Origin: Bin87 sp026710825
GTDB lineage: Bacteria; Chloroflexota; Dehalococcoidia; Lucifugimonadales; UBA3495
DNA: 64,000 nt
NCBI GenBank assembly: GCA_965232815.1
Contig: OZ247427.1
Span: 3,534,001 to 3,598,000, forward strand
Direction of reading: 5' to 3'
Part shown: positions 17,768 to 26,803 of the stretch, one piece after another
How the letters are laid out: each line of letters begins with the position of its first letter
Position numbering within the stretch: the first letter of the stretch is position 1
Notes under the pieces: generated by a model
Databases searched by the model: none
What the model was told of the DNA's origin: nothing
What the model saw: the letters and a program-made list of their open reading frames with translations, nothing else
Position numbers and translations under genes: made by a program

Positions 17768-17796
17768 ATATTATATGATCAAGGAATAATTGTCAA
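17768..17796 (-). promoter_or_regulatory. Sigma-70-type promoter, minus strand
   Basis: On the minus strand a perfect TTGACA (17796-17791) is followed by TATAAT after 15 bases, or TAATAT after 17, in a markedly AT-rich patch. It is the best consensus promoter seen in the window and points at the 300-nt unit ending with the terminator at 17456. Confidence 0.65.
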
Positions 17797-17799
17797 CAG

Positions 17800-18061
17800 T
17801 AGCCCTCGGCCGTGCCTTGTCATTGGATCCGGTCCTGCCCGGGAGACCTCCACCGGCCATTGCCGATATTGTGGACACGGCGCCGGTGGGTTGCACAGCA
17901 GTCATCGCCAATGCGCCGCAACCTGCCGGCGGGATGGGCGCACACGATTGACCTGGCGGCAACCTCCGGCCAGCCCGACTTCACCCAGGAACCTTGTTGG
18001 CAACCGGCGTTCGCAACCGGCGCGGTAATCGCCACTACCCTTCGGGTTCACTCAACGCCTT
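17800..18061. other. Intergenic region upstream of small transcript
   Basis: No gene is recognised here. It separates the promoter of the small transcript from the 3' end of the flavin monooxygenase gene. Confidence 0.4.
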
Positions 18062-19195
18062 TCAGCCGATACCGGTGAACCTGGGCATCACCTGGGTGGC
18101 GAAACGCTCCAGGTTGCGAAGCATTTTCCGTTGCGGGATGCCCATGTGCGCAAACTCAACCAGCAGACAGTCCAGGTTGCACACCTCCTGCAACTCCTGA
18201 ATCTTCTCCGTCACATGGTCCGGCGAACCCACCAACAGCGTGCGTGGCTCCAGGAAATCCCAGTCCAGCCTCACGTCATCATCCAGCGCCTCGCCGGGGT
18301 TGGTGAACACCTGCCGCCCTCGAAACGGGTCGTTGAATATGAACGCCGACATGATCCCGGCCTCGGCGTCCCGCCTGGCCTCCTCCATCGACGACGCCAC
18401 GTAGGTGGAACGCATCACCGCCTGATCCTCACCCAGGGCGAACGGTCGACCTTCCAGTTTCGACCGGGTCTCGGCGTAGAGTTCCATCCGCTGCCGGATC
18501 CGCAGCGGCGGCGGCTGCCAGTAGCAGGCTTTCAGCCCCAATTCGGCGGCGGTGGTCACCGACCGGTCGGTCGATACCGTCATCCACAGCGGCGGGTGGG
18601 GCTGCTGGTGTGGCCGCGGCGTGACGCGCAGCCGGGTCACCCGCTCTCCATCCTGCCAGTCCGGATTCGGCGGATGCGATGGATGTGAGAACACGGTATC
18701 CTCGGCGGGGAAGCTGTAGTTTTCTCCCCGGTGGGAGAAGTACTCGTCGGACCATATCTTCCGGACAACCTCGATCGTCTCCCGGAAGAGTTCCCGGTTC
18801 TCTGCATCCTTGCGCGGGTCGGCGTTGGCGTGGAACTGAGGACCCTCGTAGGGCCAGATCCCCCGGCCGAAGCCAACCTCAACCCGACCCTTGGCCATGT
18901 TGTCCAGCATCGCCAGGTCCTCGGCCAGCCTGATGGGATGCCACCAGGGAGCTATGTTGGCCATCTGCCCGATGCGGATCCGCGACGTGCGCGCCGCCAG
19001 GTCTGCGCCCAGCAGTATCGGATTGGGCAGATCGCCGATCCCATAGGGGCCGAAGTGATGCTCCCCCAACCACATCGCCTCGAAGCCCAGTTCCTCGGCC
19101 AACACGGTCTGCTGCCTGATGTTGTCCAACATCTCGGCGGCGTTGGTGGCCTCTCCCGCCGATGCCGCCACGGTGGTAAATGCCGCAAACCTCAT
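18062..19195 (-). CDS. LLM-class flavin-dependent monooxygenase
   Basis: 377 residues from the ATG with GGAGG eight bases upstream; the longer open frame has no such signal. It is a luciferase-like TIM-barrel protein: EELGFEAMWLGEHHFGPYG, GQMANIAPWWHPIRLAED, DNMAKGRVEVGFGRGI, HPPLWMTVSTD and LLVGSPDHVTEKIQEL. Such enzymes use reduced FMN or F420 with oxygen to hydroxylate or cleave organic substrates. Paralogous expansions of this family are characteristic of SAR202 Chloroflexota and are associated there with recalcitrant organic matter. The specific substrate cannot be read here. Confidence 0.88.
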   Translation of the reverse strand: MRFAAFTTVAASAGEATNAAEMLDNIRQQTVLAEELGFEAMWLGEHHFGPYGIGDLPNPILLGADLAARTSRIRIGQMANIAPWWHPIRLAEDLAMLDNMAKGRVEVGFGRGIWPYEGPQFHANADPRKDAENRELFRETIEVVRKIWSDEYFSHRGENYSFPAEDTVFSHPSHPPNPDWQDGERVTRLRVTPRPHQQPHPPLWMTVSTDRSVTTAAELGLKACYWQPPPLRIRQRMELYAETRSKLEGRPFALGEDQAVMRSTYVASSMEEARRDAEAGIMSAFIFNDPFRGRQVFTNPGEALDDDVRLDWDFLEPRTLLVGSPDHVTEKIQELQEVCNLDCLLVEFAHMGIPQRKMLRNLERFATQVMPRFTGIG

Positions 19196-19679
19196 GGTTA
19201 AATCCTCCTGCACAGCGGGACTGGACCAGATCATACCCCAATCGCATCCCGGCTCGAGACCCCCGGCTTTCCCGCAATACGGAACGAACATCGCCAGCAG
19301 GTCTTCGATGCGCGCCGATGAGGTTAGCACTCCTCCGCATCCATTGGCTGGTGCCCAAGGAACGTATCGACGGTGGTCCGCAGCGCTGTCTTCCACCCGC
19401 CACAATGTGACCGCCAGTGCAGTGAAACCATCTTCCCCGCCAGGTCAAAGGCATGACCCGCGCCCACAACACCTCGTCTGAGTTCACGTTCGACATCGAG
19501 TTCGGGGCAGAGGGCAAGCTGCGCTACTTGGCCCTGAAGGACAATGCCTTCACGGCATGCCCCGGTCCATGGAGATAGCGCCAGCGTTGGCGACCTGAGC
19601 CAGGCCAGCATCCAGGTTGGCAGCAAGTGGCGGTCCACGCCGCGATTGACGCCAATTGGGGCAGTGGTGACGATGCTGT
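19196..19679. other. Region without intact gene between monooxygenase and IS1182 remnant
   Basis: The stretch has an open frame on the minus strand that simply continues out of the transposase remnant and shows no recognisable domain. It probably represents decayed or unrelated DNA joined to the broken IS1182 end. Confidence 0.4.
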
Positions 19680-20690
19680 CGGGGTATTCGCCAGGCTCAC
19701 CGCAAAAGCCGGTTTGGTTGGCCAGCAGGGTCAAGTTGGCCACCCTGGCCGCCAGATACAACTGGACCTTGGTCTTGTCCTGTCCGAAGTAGCTCGCCTG
19801 CCGGATGCCCAACTGCTCCAGGCGAGCCAGTGGATGATCTGCCACCACCCGGCGTCGACGGTACTGGTCGAAGTCGGCGCTCTGCTGCAACTCTGGGACC
19901 TCTTGAAGCAAGGCTTCCTGAGGGTGGATCAACACCTGACGGCCCTTCCTGCCCTTGGCCGCAATGCACGGGGACCGCAGCGGACACGTCCAGCACACCG
20001 CCGCTTCAAACCGGAAGGCCCGTATACGATACACCGTCCCGGTGCTGTCGCTTCGCTTCCCGGCTGGCACGATGGTGCGGGTGGCTTGCCCCGCCGGACA
20101 GTTGCAGGTACCAGCCATCAGGTCGATGATGAAGTCTTCCTTGGGGAAGTGCTTGCGGTTGGGCCATCCCGGCACTCGGGCCACCAGCTTCCGCCCAGTG
20201 TAGACGAAAGCCTGTCGGGTGCTGCCATCGCCGTAAGCGGTGTCCCCCATGGACTCTGACACCGGCACGCCCGCGCTGGCCTCGCTCTGCTCTACCGAAC
20301 CCAGCGCCCCCAGATTGTCCGGAGCGTTGCCCGGCAGCACGTCCACCGCGGTGACCAACTGGGTGTCGGTGTCCACCACCACGGCGTCCTTGTGCCCGTC
20401 GTAGCGCTTGCTCTTGCACTTGTGGCCTCGGCGCATCCCCGGATCATGCACCGACACCATCTGGTCCTTGCTCACCCCATCCTTGAGGCTCACCCTACCA
20501 TCGTCGGCAACATCGCCAGTACGGTCGCCGTCCGTGCTGCGCGTCACGTCCTGGGAGCAGCAACTGCCCCAGGAACTCCGCCGCATCAACTATCGCCTGC
20601 CACTCGGCACTGTCGGCGTCCAACCCGTCCTAGGCCTGGCGAGCCAATTCCAGCAGCAGGTCGGCGTGGGTGATAAACGACAATAAGGAA
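19680..20690 (-). pseudogene. IS1182-family transposase, degraded
   Basis: On the minus strand the core reads VSVHDPGMRRGHKCKSKRYDG, split over the DDE region, then HKDAVVVDTDTQLVTAVDVL, ESMGDTAYGDGSTRQ, CNCPAGQ, CPLRSPC and ASYFGQDKTKVQLYLAARVA. These match IS1182-type transposases, including the Cys-rich zinc segment and the conserved end. Upstream sequence continues the N-terminal part (LLLELARQ, then a stop, then DGLDADSAEWQAIV) in shifted frames. It is inactive through frameshift and nonsense changes. Confidence 0.75.
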
Positions 20691-21509
20691 AGCCTCCGTG
20701 TTGCCTCACCGGAGAATGTTACCGAAGCTTTAGCACTGGGAATCTGCCCCAACCAGCGCCCATTCCGGCAGTCCGTTCCATCGTGCGAAGGGCTCAGCAG
20801 TCCCGGCGTAAACCAGCTCTTTGGCCATGATGCCTCTCCACTCTTTCACCCGGCGCTACATGGTTCGCAACCGCGCCTCGCTGAAACGGTCCGGATACTC
20901 CGCCTGCAACCTCACAATCAGGGCCTTGCTGGTAGCATCCGGTTCGATTTGCAACCAGACCAGCACGTTACCCCAAACGCCCTTGAAGGGATCCTTGCGG
21001 GTCCGCCTGTGCCGGGGGCCTCGGACACGGACCGCGTGAGTGGGTCGGATCTCGTCCTGCCGCCATAACCTGGGCAGCTTGGCGAGGAACTTGCTCAGGC
21101 TTTCGCCCGATGGGGTTTCCCTCACCCCCGGTGCAGTCGCTGCCACCAGGGCTGACTGGGCTTCTCGGATGGTATGCAGCAACAGCACTGGATCCAGCCT
21201 GGCTCGGTACTGGATGAGCGCGGCCCTCATGTCATCGCTGGTTGCATCATGCTGGATCAACCGGTCGCACGGCGTGGTCGGCAAACTGTACCGTTTGACG
21301 GTGGTGCTTCCATCCCGGGTCTTTTCGATCAGCTTGAACGAGGGCTGGAAGCAGTTCACGTACAAGCGCAACGCCCCGTACAGGTATGCCATGGTCTTAC
21401 CGACCACCTGACCCGAGTAGCAGTCATGGCCGACGAAGCGGCGCACCACGTTGCCGTTCTTCTGATCGGCCGCTGGCAACTCACCACGCGGCCAGGAACG
21501 GCGCCGCAA
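20690..21509 (-). pseudogene. Integrase-core type transposase, C-terminal remnant
   Basis: The minus strand encodes GALRLYVNCFQPSFKLIEKT, then RYSLPTTPCDRLIQHD, ARLDPVLLLHTIREAQSALV, VWLQIEPDATSKALIVRLQ and YPDRFSEARLRT, and in a shifted frame GIMAKELVYAGTAEPFARW. This is the conserved C-terminal region of a family of integrase catalytic-core transposases. The catalytic DDE domain is missing and there is a frameshift near 20856. It abuts the IS1182 remnant, so one insertion may lie within the other. Confidence 0.65.
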
Positions 21510-21685
21510 TGACGTACGAAGGAGCAGTAGAGCAAATTTTCAGCGGTGTAGGAAAGTCGCTACGGCGCTCGCCGTCTGTGGGCCGACTTTCGTGGGGATT
21601 ACTCAGACCACACAAAGATCGGTATGGCAAAGAGACCAATTGACTCAACGACGCTGTTCGCCCTAACCGACCCCGTCCGATTGGT
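21510..21685. other. Short region without recognised gene
   Basis: No coding or structural feature could be supported between the transposase remnant and the duplicated tRNA-Phe region. Confidence 0.4.
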
Positions 21686-21812
21686 CGCGATCGGGTCGGT
21701 TTTGTCCCGAAAAACGGCTTTGCCGGTATTAATGGCGCCGCAATGCTTGTTGATACCCCTTTCAAACGGGGATTCAGGCCTATTGAGAAAATGGTGCCGA
21801 GGGGCGGATTCG
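21686..21812. repeat. Duplicated tRNA-Phe 3' end and flank (putative attachment site)
   Basis: Bases 21792-21812 repeat the last 21 nt of the tRNA-Phe gene at 38.7 kb, including the encoded CCA end, the acceptor strand and part of the T arm. Similarity stops inside the T arm, the usual limit for a tRNA-targeted att core. A further 100 bp on the downstream side of the tRNA end is also shared with 38.60-38.72 kb, with a 20-bp insertion in the right copy. This suggests integration, possibly repeated, at tRNA-Phe. Confidence 0.65.
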
Positions 21813-22080
21813 GCATATTCCGGCTTGGAGTTCCACAAACTATCCCTTGCACCCGGTCTCCAAGCACGAAAACAGGGCAGGAAAAGGGCGTGAGAGGGCC
21901 CGGATCAGCCCCGTGCATGGCGTTCGCGAAGGCCTTGGTCAGGGATTCCTGCCATCCCGCATGACGTTTCCGGAAGTCTCCATGGTGATCGAAACATTGG
22001 CGTTCCCCGACCGTCTCGACACCATCACCGGGTTTTGCTGCTTCTGCAGCGAAACCGTGGCGTGGAAATGTCACAGGCTG

Positions 22081-22930
22081 TGAAAGGTTAGGTCAGGCAC
22101 TCCCGCCTCTGCGCCGAGCTTCTTGATCTGTTTCAGGATGGTAATGGGCCGCAGCACCTTCCCCACCAGCCAGGGAAACACCAGCGCGGGCGCCGACCCC
22201 TCGATAGACAACTGGCGGTTTCGATGTCGTGTCACACATCCACCGCGATCGGGTCCAGGTCCACCGTCCGGACCGATTTCCCGGTCTTGGTCCTGCCCAC
22301 CACGACCCCCTCGCGGTGGGTCTTGACGGCGGATTCGACGATGTGGATGTACCGGCCCTCCAGGGCCACGTTGTCCCACCGCAGTGCCAGCGCCTCCCCG
22401 CGCAGCAGCCCGGTGTAGGTAATCAGGTGCAGCAGGGGATACAGGGGATGCCCGCCGGACCTGGCGACCGACAGCCGCCGCCTCACCCCCTGAATCTCCG
22501 GAGGCATGATCTCGCGCCTTGTGAACGCTGGCGGTATGACCTCCAACGCCGGATTGCGCTGGATCAACTCCAGGCGGACGGCGTGGCGCAGGGCGCCGGA
22601 CAGGACGGTGTGGATCAGGTTGACCGTCTTGGGCGTCAAACCCTCGCCGACCAGACGCATCTCCAGGTCGTCGATGTGGCTGGGTGTCAGCCGCGCCAGG
22701 GGAATGGCCCCGATCTCGGGAACCAGGTATCTATCGACGATGCTGGTGTAGCGTTCCTGCGTGTTCACGGCCCGGTCCCGCCGCACGTACTGGCGCAGCC
22801 AACGGTACAGCCAGTCGCCCCCCGACAGCGCTGAATCGTCGGTCGCCGCCGGAACGACGGTCGGTTGGGGCCGGCCCGACTCCATGTCCAAGAGTCGTTT
22901 CCTCGCCGCCGCTTCGTTGCCCCGGATCAA
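22081..22930 (-). pseudogene. Phage-type tyrosine integrase, frameshifted and truncated
   Basis: The minus strand begins with an N-terminal segment and a core-binding domain (WLRQYVRRDRAVNTQERY, LVPEIGAIPLARLTPSHID, LEMRLVGEGLTPKTVNLIHT) and a catalytic domain with LHLITYTGLLRGEALALRW, where the first catalytic Arg box normally reads TGLRxGE. Near 22232 a frameshift is needed to continue into APALVFPWLVGKVLRP and DLTFHSL, where a stop codon replaces the Arg of the HxLR motif. The remaining His/Trp and Tyr motifs are absent. It lies 270 bp from the duplicated tRNA-Phe end, the expected place for the integrase of an element inserted there. Confidence 0.8.
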
Positions 22931-23237
22931 CGCCGAGATTGACCGTCAGCTCATAAACACCGCGACGACGCCTGGTGAGTGTGCCCATAGCGCTACTGGA
23001 TGCTGCCATCGGCGGCGGCAACCATAGGCGCCGCTCCGGCCGGTGGTCGCGTTGTGATGCTGGATTGAACCGACGACGATACTGTTACAGGCCATTATGG
23101 GGGGCAAGCGTCAATCACACCCATACGTTCGACTGCGTTTGTACGCGCAAAAAGAGTGCGTTTGCACCTTGACCGCCCGGCGGGAAGGCGTAGATTGGTT
23201 GTCATAAACCAAACCGACCGCCGAGGTGGATTGAATC
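22931..23237. other. Upstream region of the two-component operon with direct repeats
   Basis: No gene is recognised. Two direct repeats, TGCGTTTGTAC (23134-23144) and TGCGTTTGCAC (23157-23167), lie 23 bp apart, about two helical turns, just upstream of the sensor kinase gene. They could be sites for the cognate response regulator. A GAGGTG precedes the GTG start. Confidence 0.4.
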
Positions 23238-24446
23238 GTGCGACGTCAATTCTTCGGGTTCCCGCTGGCTTTGGAGTGGCCCAAGATCGCAGTCGATCCC
23301 GAGGCGCTGCGGCATGGCGCCTGGACCGCCGTTTGGGTCAGGCTGCTGGTGCTAGCGCTGATCCTGGGGCTGGTGAACCACCGCATAGACTACGGTTCGA
23401 CCCTCCATTTCCAGTATCTTTCCATGACGCTCGTACCCGCGTCCGTCCTTGTCGCCTGCCTGTACCTCTTGTGGCGGAAGCGGAAACTGCCTCCCGGCGT
23501 CATGCTCCTGTTTCATGGGATCGACCTGGCGGTTGTTACAACGGGGGTGGCGATGTCCGGAGGGTTCGGCAGTCCGCTGGTCGGCCTGTACTACCCATAC
23601 GTGGCCGTGTTCGCGGCGGTGTTTCCCTCGGCGCTTATGACGTTCTCCTGGGTAACTCTGGTGGTTGCCACGTACACCGGCGTGTGCGTGCTGACCGGGA
23701 CCAGCGTGGACCTGGGCGCTCAGGTCGAGGCGAAGATCATCACCCAGGTGCTAGCCATGTACGCCGTGGCCATGGCGGTGGTGCTGGTCGCACGATTCGA
23801 CCGGGAAAGGCGCCTGGACGCGGTGGAACACCAGCAGGAACTTGAAACCGAGCGGATCGAAATGTCCCGGAACATCCACGACACCATCGCCCAGACCGCT
23901 TACCTGATTAGGCTGGGGATCGAGGTGGCCATGAGAAATCCGGAGAGGCTGCCTCCTTCGCACCTGGCCCGGCTGGAAGCCCTGCATCACCTCTCCAAAT
24001 CCACGGTATGGGAGTTGCGGCATCCCATCAACGGTGGGCTGGTGTTCCAGGGCTACGATCTGGTTTCGGCGCTACAGCAGCACGCCCGCACCTTTACCGC
24101 TTTTTCAGGGGTTCCCGCTGACGTGACCCACGACGGACGGGAACCCCCTCTGCCGGCCATTACGCGCAGCCGGCTTTTCTCAATCGCGCACAATGCCATG
24201 ACCAATGCTTTCAGCCACGCACAGGCCGATCAGGTGTCCGTGCATCTCGCGTTCACGGCAGACCACGTGCGGCTGTCCGTTTCGGACGACGGGATTGGGT
24301 TGCCGGAAGACTACGACCACCTGGGACACGGGTTCAACAACATGAAAGCCGACGCGGGCAGGATCGGAGCGCTGCTGCAGGTTCAGTCGAACGGCGAAAC
24401 CGCAGGCACCACGGTCACCTGCGTCTTGAAATGGCAGGAGGGATGA
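23238..24446 (+). CDS. NarL-type sensor histidine kinase, membrane-bound
   Basis: 402 residues starting at GTG. The N-terminal half has several membrane segments (about 28-48, 62-80, 86-104, 115-150 and 165-186). After a short coiled linker, the HisKA_3 phosphoacceptor box is RNIHDTIAQT with the phosphorylated His at 214, followed by an HATPase domain with SIAHNAMTNAFSHA (N box) and VSDDGIGL (G1 box). This domain order is typical of kinases that partner NarL/LuxR-type regulators, and such a regulator gene overlaps its stop codon. No extracellular sensor domain is evident, so the signal is probably sensed in or at the membrane. Confidence 0.9.
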   Translation: MRRQFFGFPLALEWPKIAVDPEALRHGAWTAVWVRLLVLALILGLVNHRIDYGSTLHFQYLSMTLVPASVLVACLYLLWRKRKLPPGVMLLFHGIDLAVVTTGVAMSGGFGSPLVGLYYPYVAVFAAVFPSALMTFSWVTLVVATYTGVCVLTGTSVDLGAQVEAKIITQVLAMYAVAMAVVLVARFDRERRLDAVEHQQELETERIEMSRNIHDTIAQTAYLIRLGIEVAMRNPERLPPSHLARLEALHHLSKSTVWELRHPINGGLVFQGYDLVSALQQHARTFTAFSGVPADVTHDGREPPLPAITRSRLFSIAHNAMTNAFSHAQADQVSVHLAFTADHVRLSVSDDGIGLPEDYDHLGHGFNNMKADAGRIGALLQVQSNGETAGTTVTCVLKWQEG

Positions 24447-24448
24447 TG

Positions 24449-25123
24449 ATGCTGCGATCCCAGGTCAGGGTCGTCCTGGTTGACGACCATTTGATGGTCA
24501 GGGACGGCCTGAAAGAGGTTCTGGAATCCTCGGGAGAGTTCGAGGTGGTGGGAGAGGCGGGAGACGGCGCCACCGCCATCCAGGTATCGGTCGAAACCAG
24601 GCCCGATGTGGTCGTGATGGACCTCCGGCTGCCCGTGATGAACGGGGTGGACGCCTGCCGTGAGATCGTGAGACTGTTGCCCGAAACCCGGGTCCTGGCG
24701 CTCACGGCGTTCACCGGCCGGGATACCGCCCTTGACGCCCTCACCGCCGGAGCGGTCGGATACCTGGAAAAAGTGTACGGCAGCGACGAGTTGGTGTCGT
24801 CGGTCCGCGCCGTCGCCAAGGGCGAGTACCGGGTTTCGTCGGATATTCTGCATTGGGTGTTGGACCGAATCAGGAGCACGCCCGACGGGATGGCCTCGGG
24901 CGGGTTGAGTCTACTGACGGCGCGGGAGCGTTCCGTTCTGGACCTATACGCGGCGGGCAGGTCCTACTCCGAGATCGGACAGGCCACCGGCCGGCGTGCG
25001 GTTACCGTCCGCAACGTGATCTACGGGATCAGGGACAAACTCGGCCTGGACACGACCCACGCTCTCACAATCTGGGCGCTGGAACACGGCCTGCTCGACC
25101 CCCAACCGGCGACGGACAGTTAG
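24449..25123 (+). CDS. NarL/LuxR-type response regulator
   Basis: 224 residues from the third of three consecutive in-frame ATG codons, chosen because GGAGG lies seven bases upstream; the first ATG overlaps the kinase stop codon. The receiver domain has acidic residues D12 and D13, the phosphorylation site D58 in VVVMDLRLP, and K108. The C-terminal LuxR helix-turn-helix is SLLTARERSVLDLYAAGRS and VTVRNVIYGIRDKLGLDT. It surely acts with the kinase encoded just upstream as a two-component system. Targets are unknown; direct repeats upstream of the operon are candidates. Confidence 0.9.
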   Translation: MLRSQVRVVLVDDHLMVRDGLKEVLESSGEFEVVGEAGDGATAIQVSVETRPDVVVMDLRLPVMNGVDACREIVRLLPETRVLALTAFTGRDTALDALTAGAVGYLEKVYGSDELVSSVRAVAKGEYRVSSDILHWVLDRIRSTPDGMASGGLSLLTARERSVLDLYAAGRSYSEIGQATGRRAVTVRNVIYGIRDKLGLDTTHALTIWALEHGLLDPQPATDS

Positions 25124-25126
25124 GCG

Positions 25127-25522
25127 CTACCGGTCCCGAAACAGATAGACGGCGCACCCGCTCACGTCGAAATATCCCCGCCGCTGGTCCAGCTCGTAGG
25201 CGCCGTAACGGTTCAGACGGCGAAAATGCGCGACGAACGTGGCTGTCTGGTCCGGGCCAATATCGCCGATTACCAGGTCATGGCTGGACGGCGTACTGTG
25301 GCGGTCCCGCCGATCAAAGGAGTCTGGATCATCCAGACTAGCCTTGATGATGTCCTCGACGGTGTACTCGGCGCCCTTGCAGGTCTCGACGATCTGGTGT
25401 TTGATCGCGGTCCCCTTTCCGGCAGGGCTGCTCTCGTAGTAGTTGCACGACGACACCGTACACCAGCCGACGAATCCGGCCACAATGATGATGCCGGCTA
25501 TCACGGTCCACTTCTTGACCAA
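25127..25522 (-). CDS. Hypothetical membrane-anchored protein
   Basis: About 131 residues on the minus strand, beginning at a TTG codon without a clear ribosome binding site, so the start is uncertain. One N-terminal hydrophobic segment (WTVIAGIIIVAGFVGWC) is followed by a soluble domain with four Cys in total and the phrases VEDIIKASLDDPDSFDRRD and VSGCAVYLFRD. Ending three bases past the response regulator, it is convergent with it. No family is recognised; small anchored proteins of this kind are common in mobile islands. Confidence 0.5.
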   Translation of the reverse strand: MVKKWTVIAGIIIVAGFVGWCTVSSCNYYESSPAGKGTAIKHQIVETCKGAEYTVEDIIKASLDDPDSFDRRDRHSTPSSHDLVIGDIGPDQTATFVAHFRRLNRYGAYELDQRRGYFDVSGCAVYLFRDR

Positions 25523-25568
25523 ACCGTAGGAATTCGGGTCCCAACCTCCGTACCTGCCTGAGTCAGGA

Positions 25569-25796
25569 CTAGAGAGCCTCAGTGGTCAACTTCCTATCGA
25601 AAGGTGCAACAGCTCCGACGCCGTCGTCCGGCCTGGCCACCCTCTCGGCCTGGCGTTGTTTTTCCCGACAGGCGTGGCACCGGGAATCGCGGGGAAGACG
25701 CTGGTTAGGACACCGGCTGCAGATGCCGGCCTTGCGACGCTTGGCGGCGGACCTACGCTTGGCGGCCCGCCGCTTTTCGAGGTCCTTGTAGGGCAT
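25569..25796 (-). CDS. Small Lys/Arg-rich zinc-ribbon protein
   Basis: 75 residues, ATG preceded by GGAGG at six-base spacing. The basic N-terminus (MPYKDLEKRRAAKRRSAAKR) is followed by four cysteines in CSRC and CHAC, a likely single zinc site, then a charged tail. Similar small basic zinc proteins are frequent in phages and integrative elements, where they may bind DNA or accompany HNH-type enzymes. A precise function cannot be given. Confidence 0.6.
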   Translation of the reverse strand: MPYKDLEKRRAAKRRSAAKRRKAGICSRCPNQRLPRDSRCHACREKQRQAERVARPDDGVGAVAPFDRKLTTEAL

Positions 25797-25827
25797 GATG
25801 ATCCTCCGTTGTCATATAGTCGGAGAC

Positions 25828-25912
25828 AGAGCGCGACGGAATCGAACCGTAAAGCCGCGAGACTCTCATCGGATTTTGATTCCGTGCCTCGTACCAACGG
25901 GCAACGCGCTCT
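25828..25912 (-). tRNA. tRNA-like sequence 1 (85 nt, loop reads CAA)
   Basis: On the minus strand, AGAGCGC (5') and GCGCTCT (3') form a perfect seven-pair acceptor stem. Inside are a D-arm with GTTGG, an anticodon-like hairpin CGGA-ATCAAAA-TCCG whose loop would present CAA (Leu), a long variable region containing GAGAGTCTC, and a T-arm ACGG-TTCGATT-CCGT. The T and anticodon stems each lose one pair and no CCA is encoded. It may be a degenerate or element-encoded type II tRNA rather than a housekeeping one. Confidence 0.5.
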
Positions 25913-25971
25913 CTGGACCGAATGGCGGCAGACCGAAAGGCTTGCCGCATTCTCGTTGTCACTTGAAAGGC

Positions 25972-26056
25972 GGAGCGCATCGGAGTCGAACCGAACCGCT
26001 TGCCAACGCTCACTGGAGCCCAAATCCGAGCCCCGTGCCAACGGGCAACTCGCTCC
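25972..26056 (-). tRNA. tRNA-like sequence 2 (85 nt, loop reads TGG)
   Basis: The same length and layout as its neighbour: GGAGCG pairs with CGCTCC at the ends, the D-arm is GCCC/GGGC around GTTGG, the anticodon-like loop TTTGGGC would present TGG (Pro), and the T-arm is TCGG-TTCGACT-CCGA. The anticodon stem is weak and no CCA is encoded. The two sequences align along their whole length, so they are a tandem duplication with divergent loops. Confidence 0.45.
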
Positions 26057-26251
26057 TTGTATTTGATACAGCGTTTTCTCTGATGGGCTCCACCATACGC
26101 GTATCTGATAGACCCGCCAACCCTTTTTTCATGCCAATTTCAAACACGAAACCCACGCTCGTCGCCGCCTTCCTGGGACCAGGATTTCAACTATCCTACA
26201 CAACTGCCTACGGCGCTACTGTCGCCGGATCGCCGATACCAGTATCTGCTG

Positions 26252-26803
26252 GTGAGGCGCAATGGCTGGGACGGGAGGATCGTGCTGCTGGTGATGCTGA
26301 ATCTCTCCACCGCCGACGAGACCGACGACGGAGCCTTCCACCCATTCCGAGATGTACTCGACTCCACCGAGCGTTTTGAGGACATCGAGCAGGAGATTGC
26401 CACGACTTGCCAACACGGTGATTTGCATGGATTACACGTTCTATGCGATGGATCGGGAAGTGCGGCAGTCATAGACTTTGGCAATGTGGGACCTGCACCA
26501 AGTTGCACTGACCCTATCGTCTTAGAGCGGTATGTTTTATTCCACAAAGACAGTCCGTTCCGAGGGCATTCTTGGCCGACGGTTCAACAATCAGAAGCGT
26601 GGTTTGATCTGGACGAATACCTGCAGAGATGCCCTGTACCCAATTTCGTAGCAGCGTGGCGCGACTGGGCTAACGAAGCAAGCACGCCCGCTGGATTGTC
26701 TGCGGTCTTATACGCAGAAGCAGTTCGACAGTTAAAGTACAGGGACACGAACCACCCCCGAGCTTTGGGGATCGCACGTGCCGCCATGCGAAACCGGGTT
26801 TGA
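26252..26803 (+). CDS. APH-like phosphotransferase-fold protein, probably N-terminally truncated
   Basis: 183 residues from a GTG; the same frame is open about 85 bp further upstream (WDQDFNYPTQLPTALLS), so the start is uncertain. The central CQHGDLHGLHVLCDG and VIDFGNVG match the catalytic loop (HGDLHxxN) and DFG-like Asp of aminoglycoside-phosphotransferase-fold kinases, and are followed by a DPIVLER segment. The catalytic-loop Asn is replaced by His, and the N-lobe that binds ATP is not recognisable. It may be a remnant, or one of the inactive APH-like domains found in bacterial conflict or ternary-complex systems. Base composition towards the 3' end is more AT-rich than neighbours, suggesting transfer. 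Confidence 0.5.
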   Translation: MRRNGWDGRIVLLVMLNLSTADETDDGAFHPFRDVLDSTERFEDIEQEIATTCQHGDLHGLHVLCDGSGSAAVIDFGNVGPAPSCTDPIVLERYVLFHKDSPFRGHSWPTVQQSEAWFDLDEYLQRCPVPNFVAAWRDWANEASTPAGLSAVLYAEAVRQLKYRDTNHPRALGIARAAMRNRV

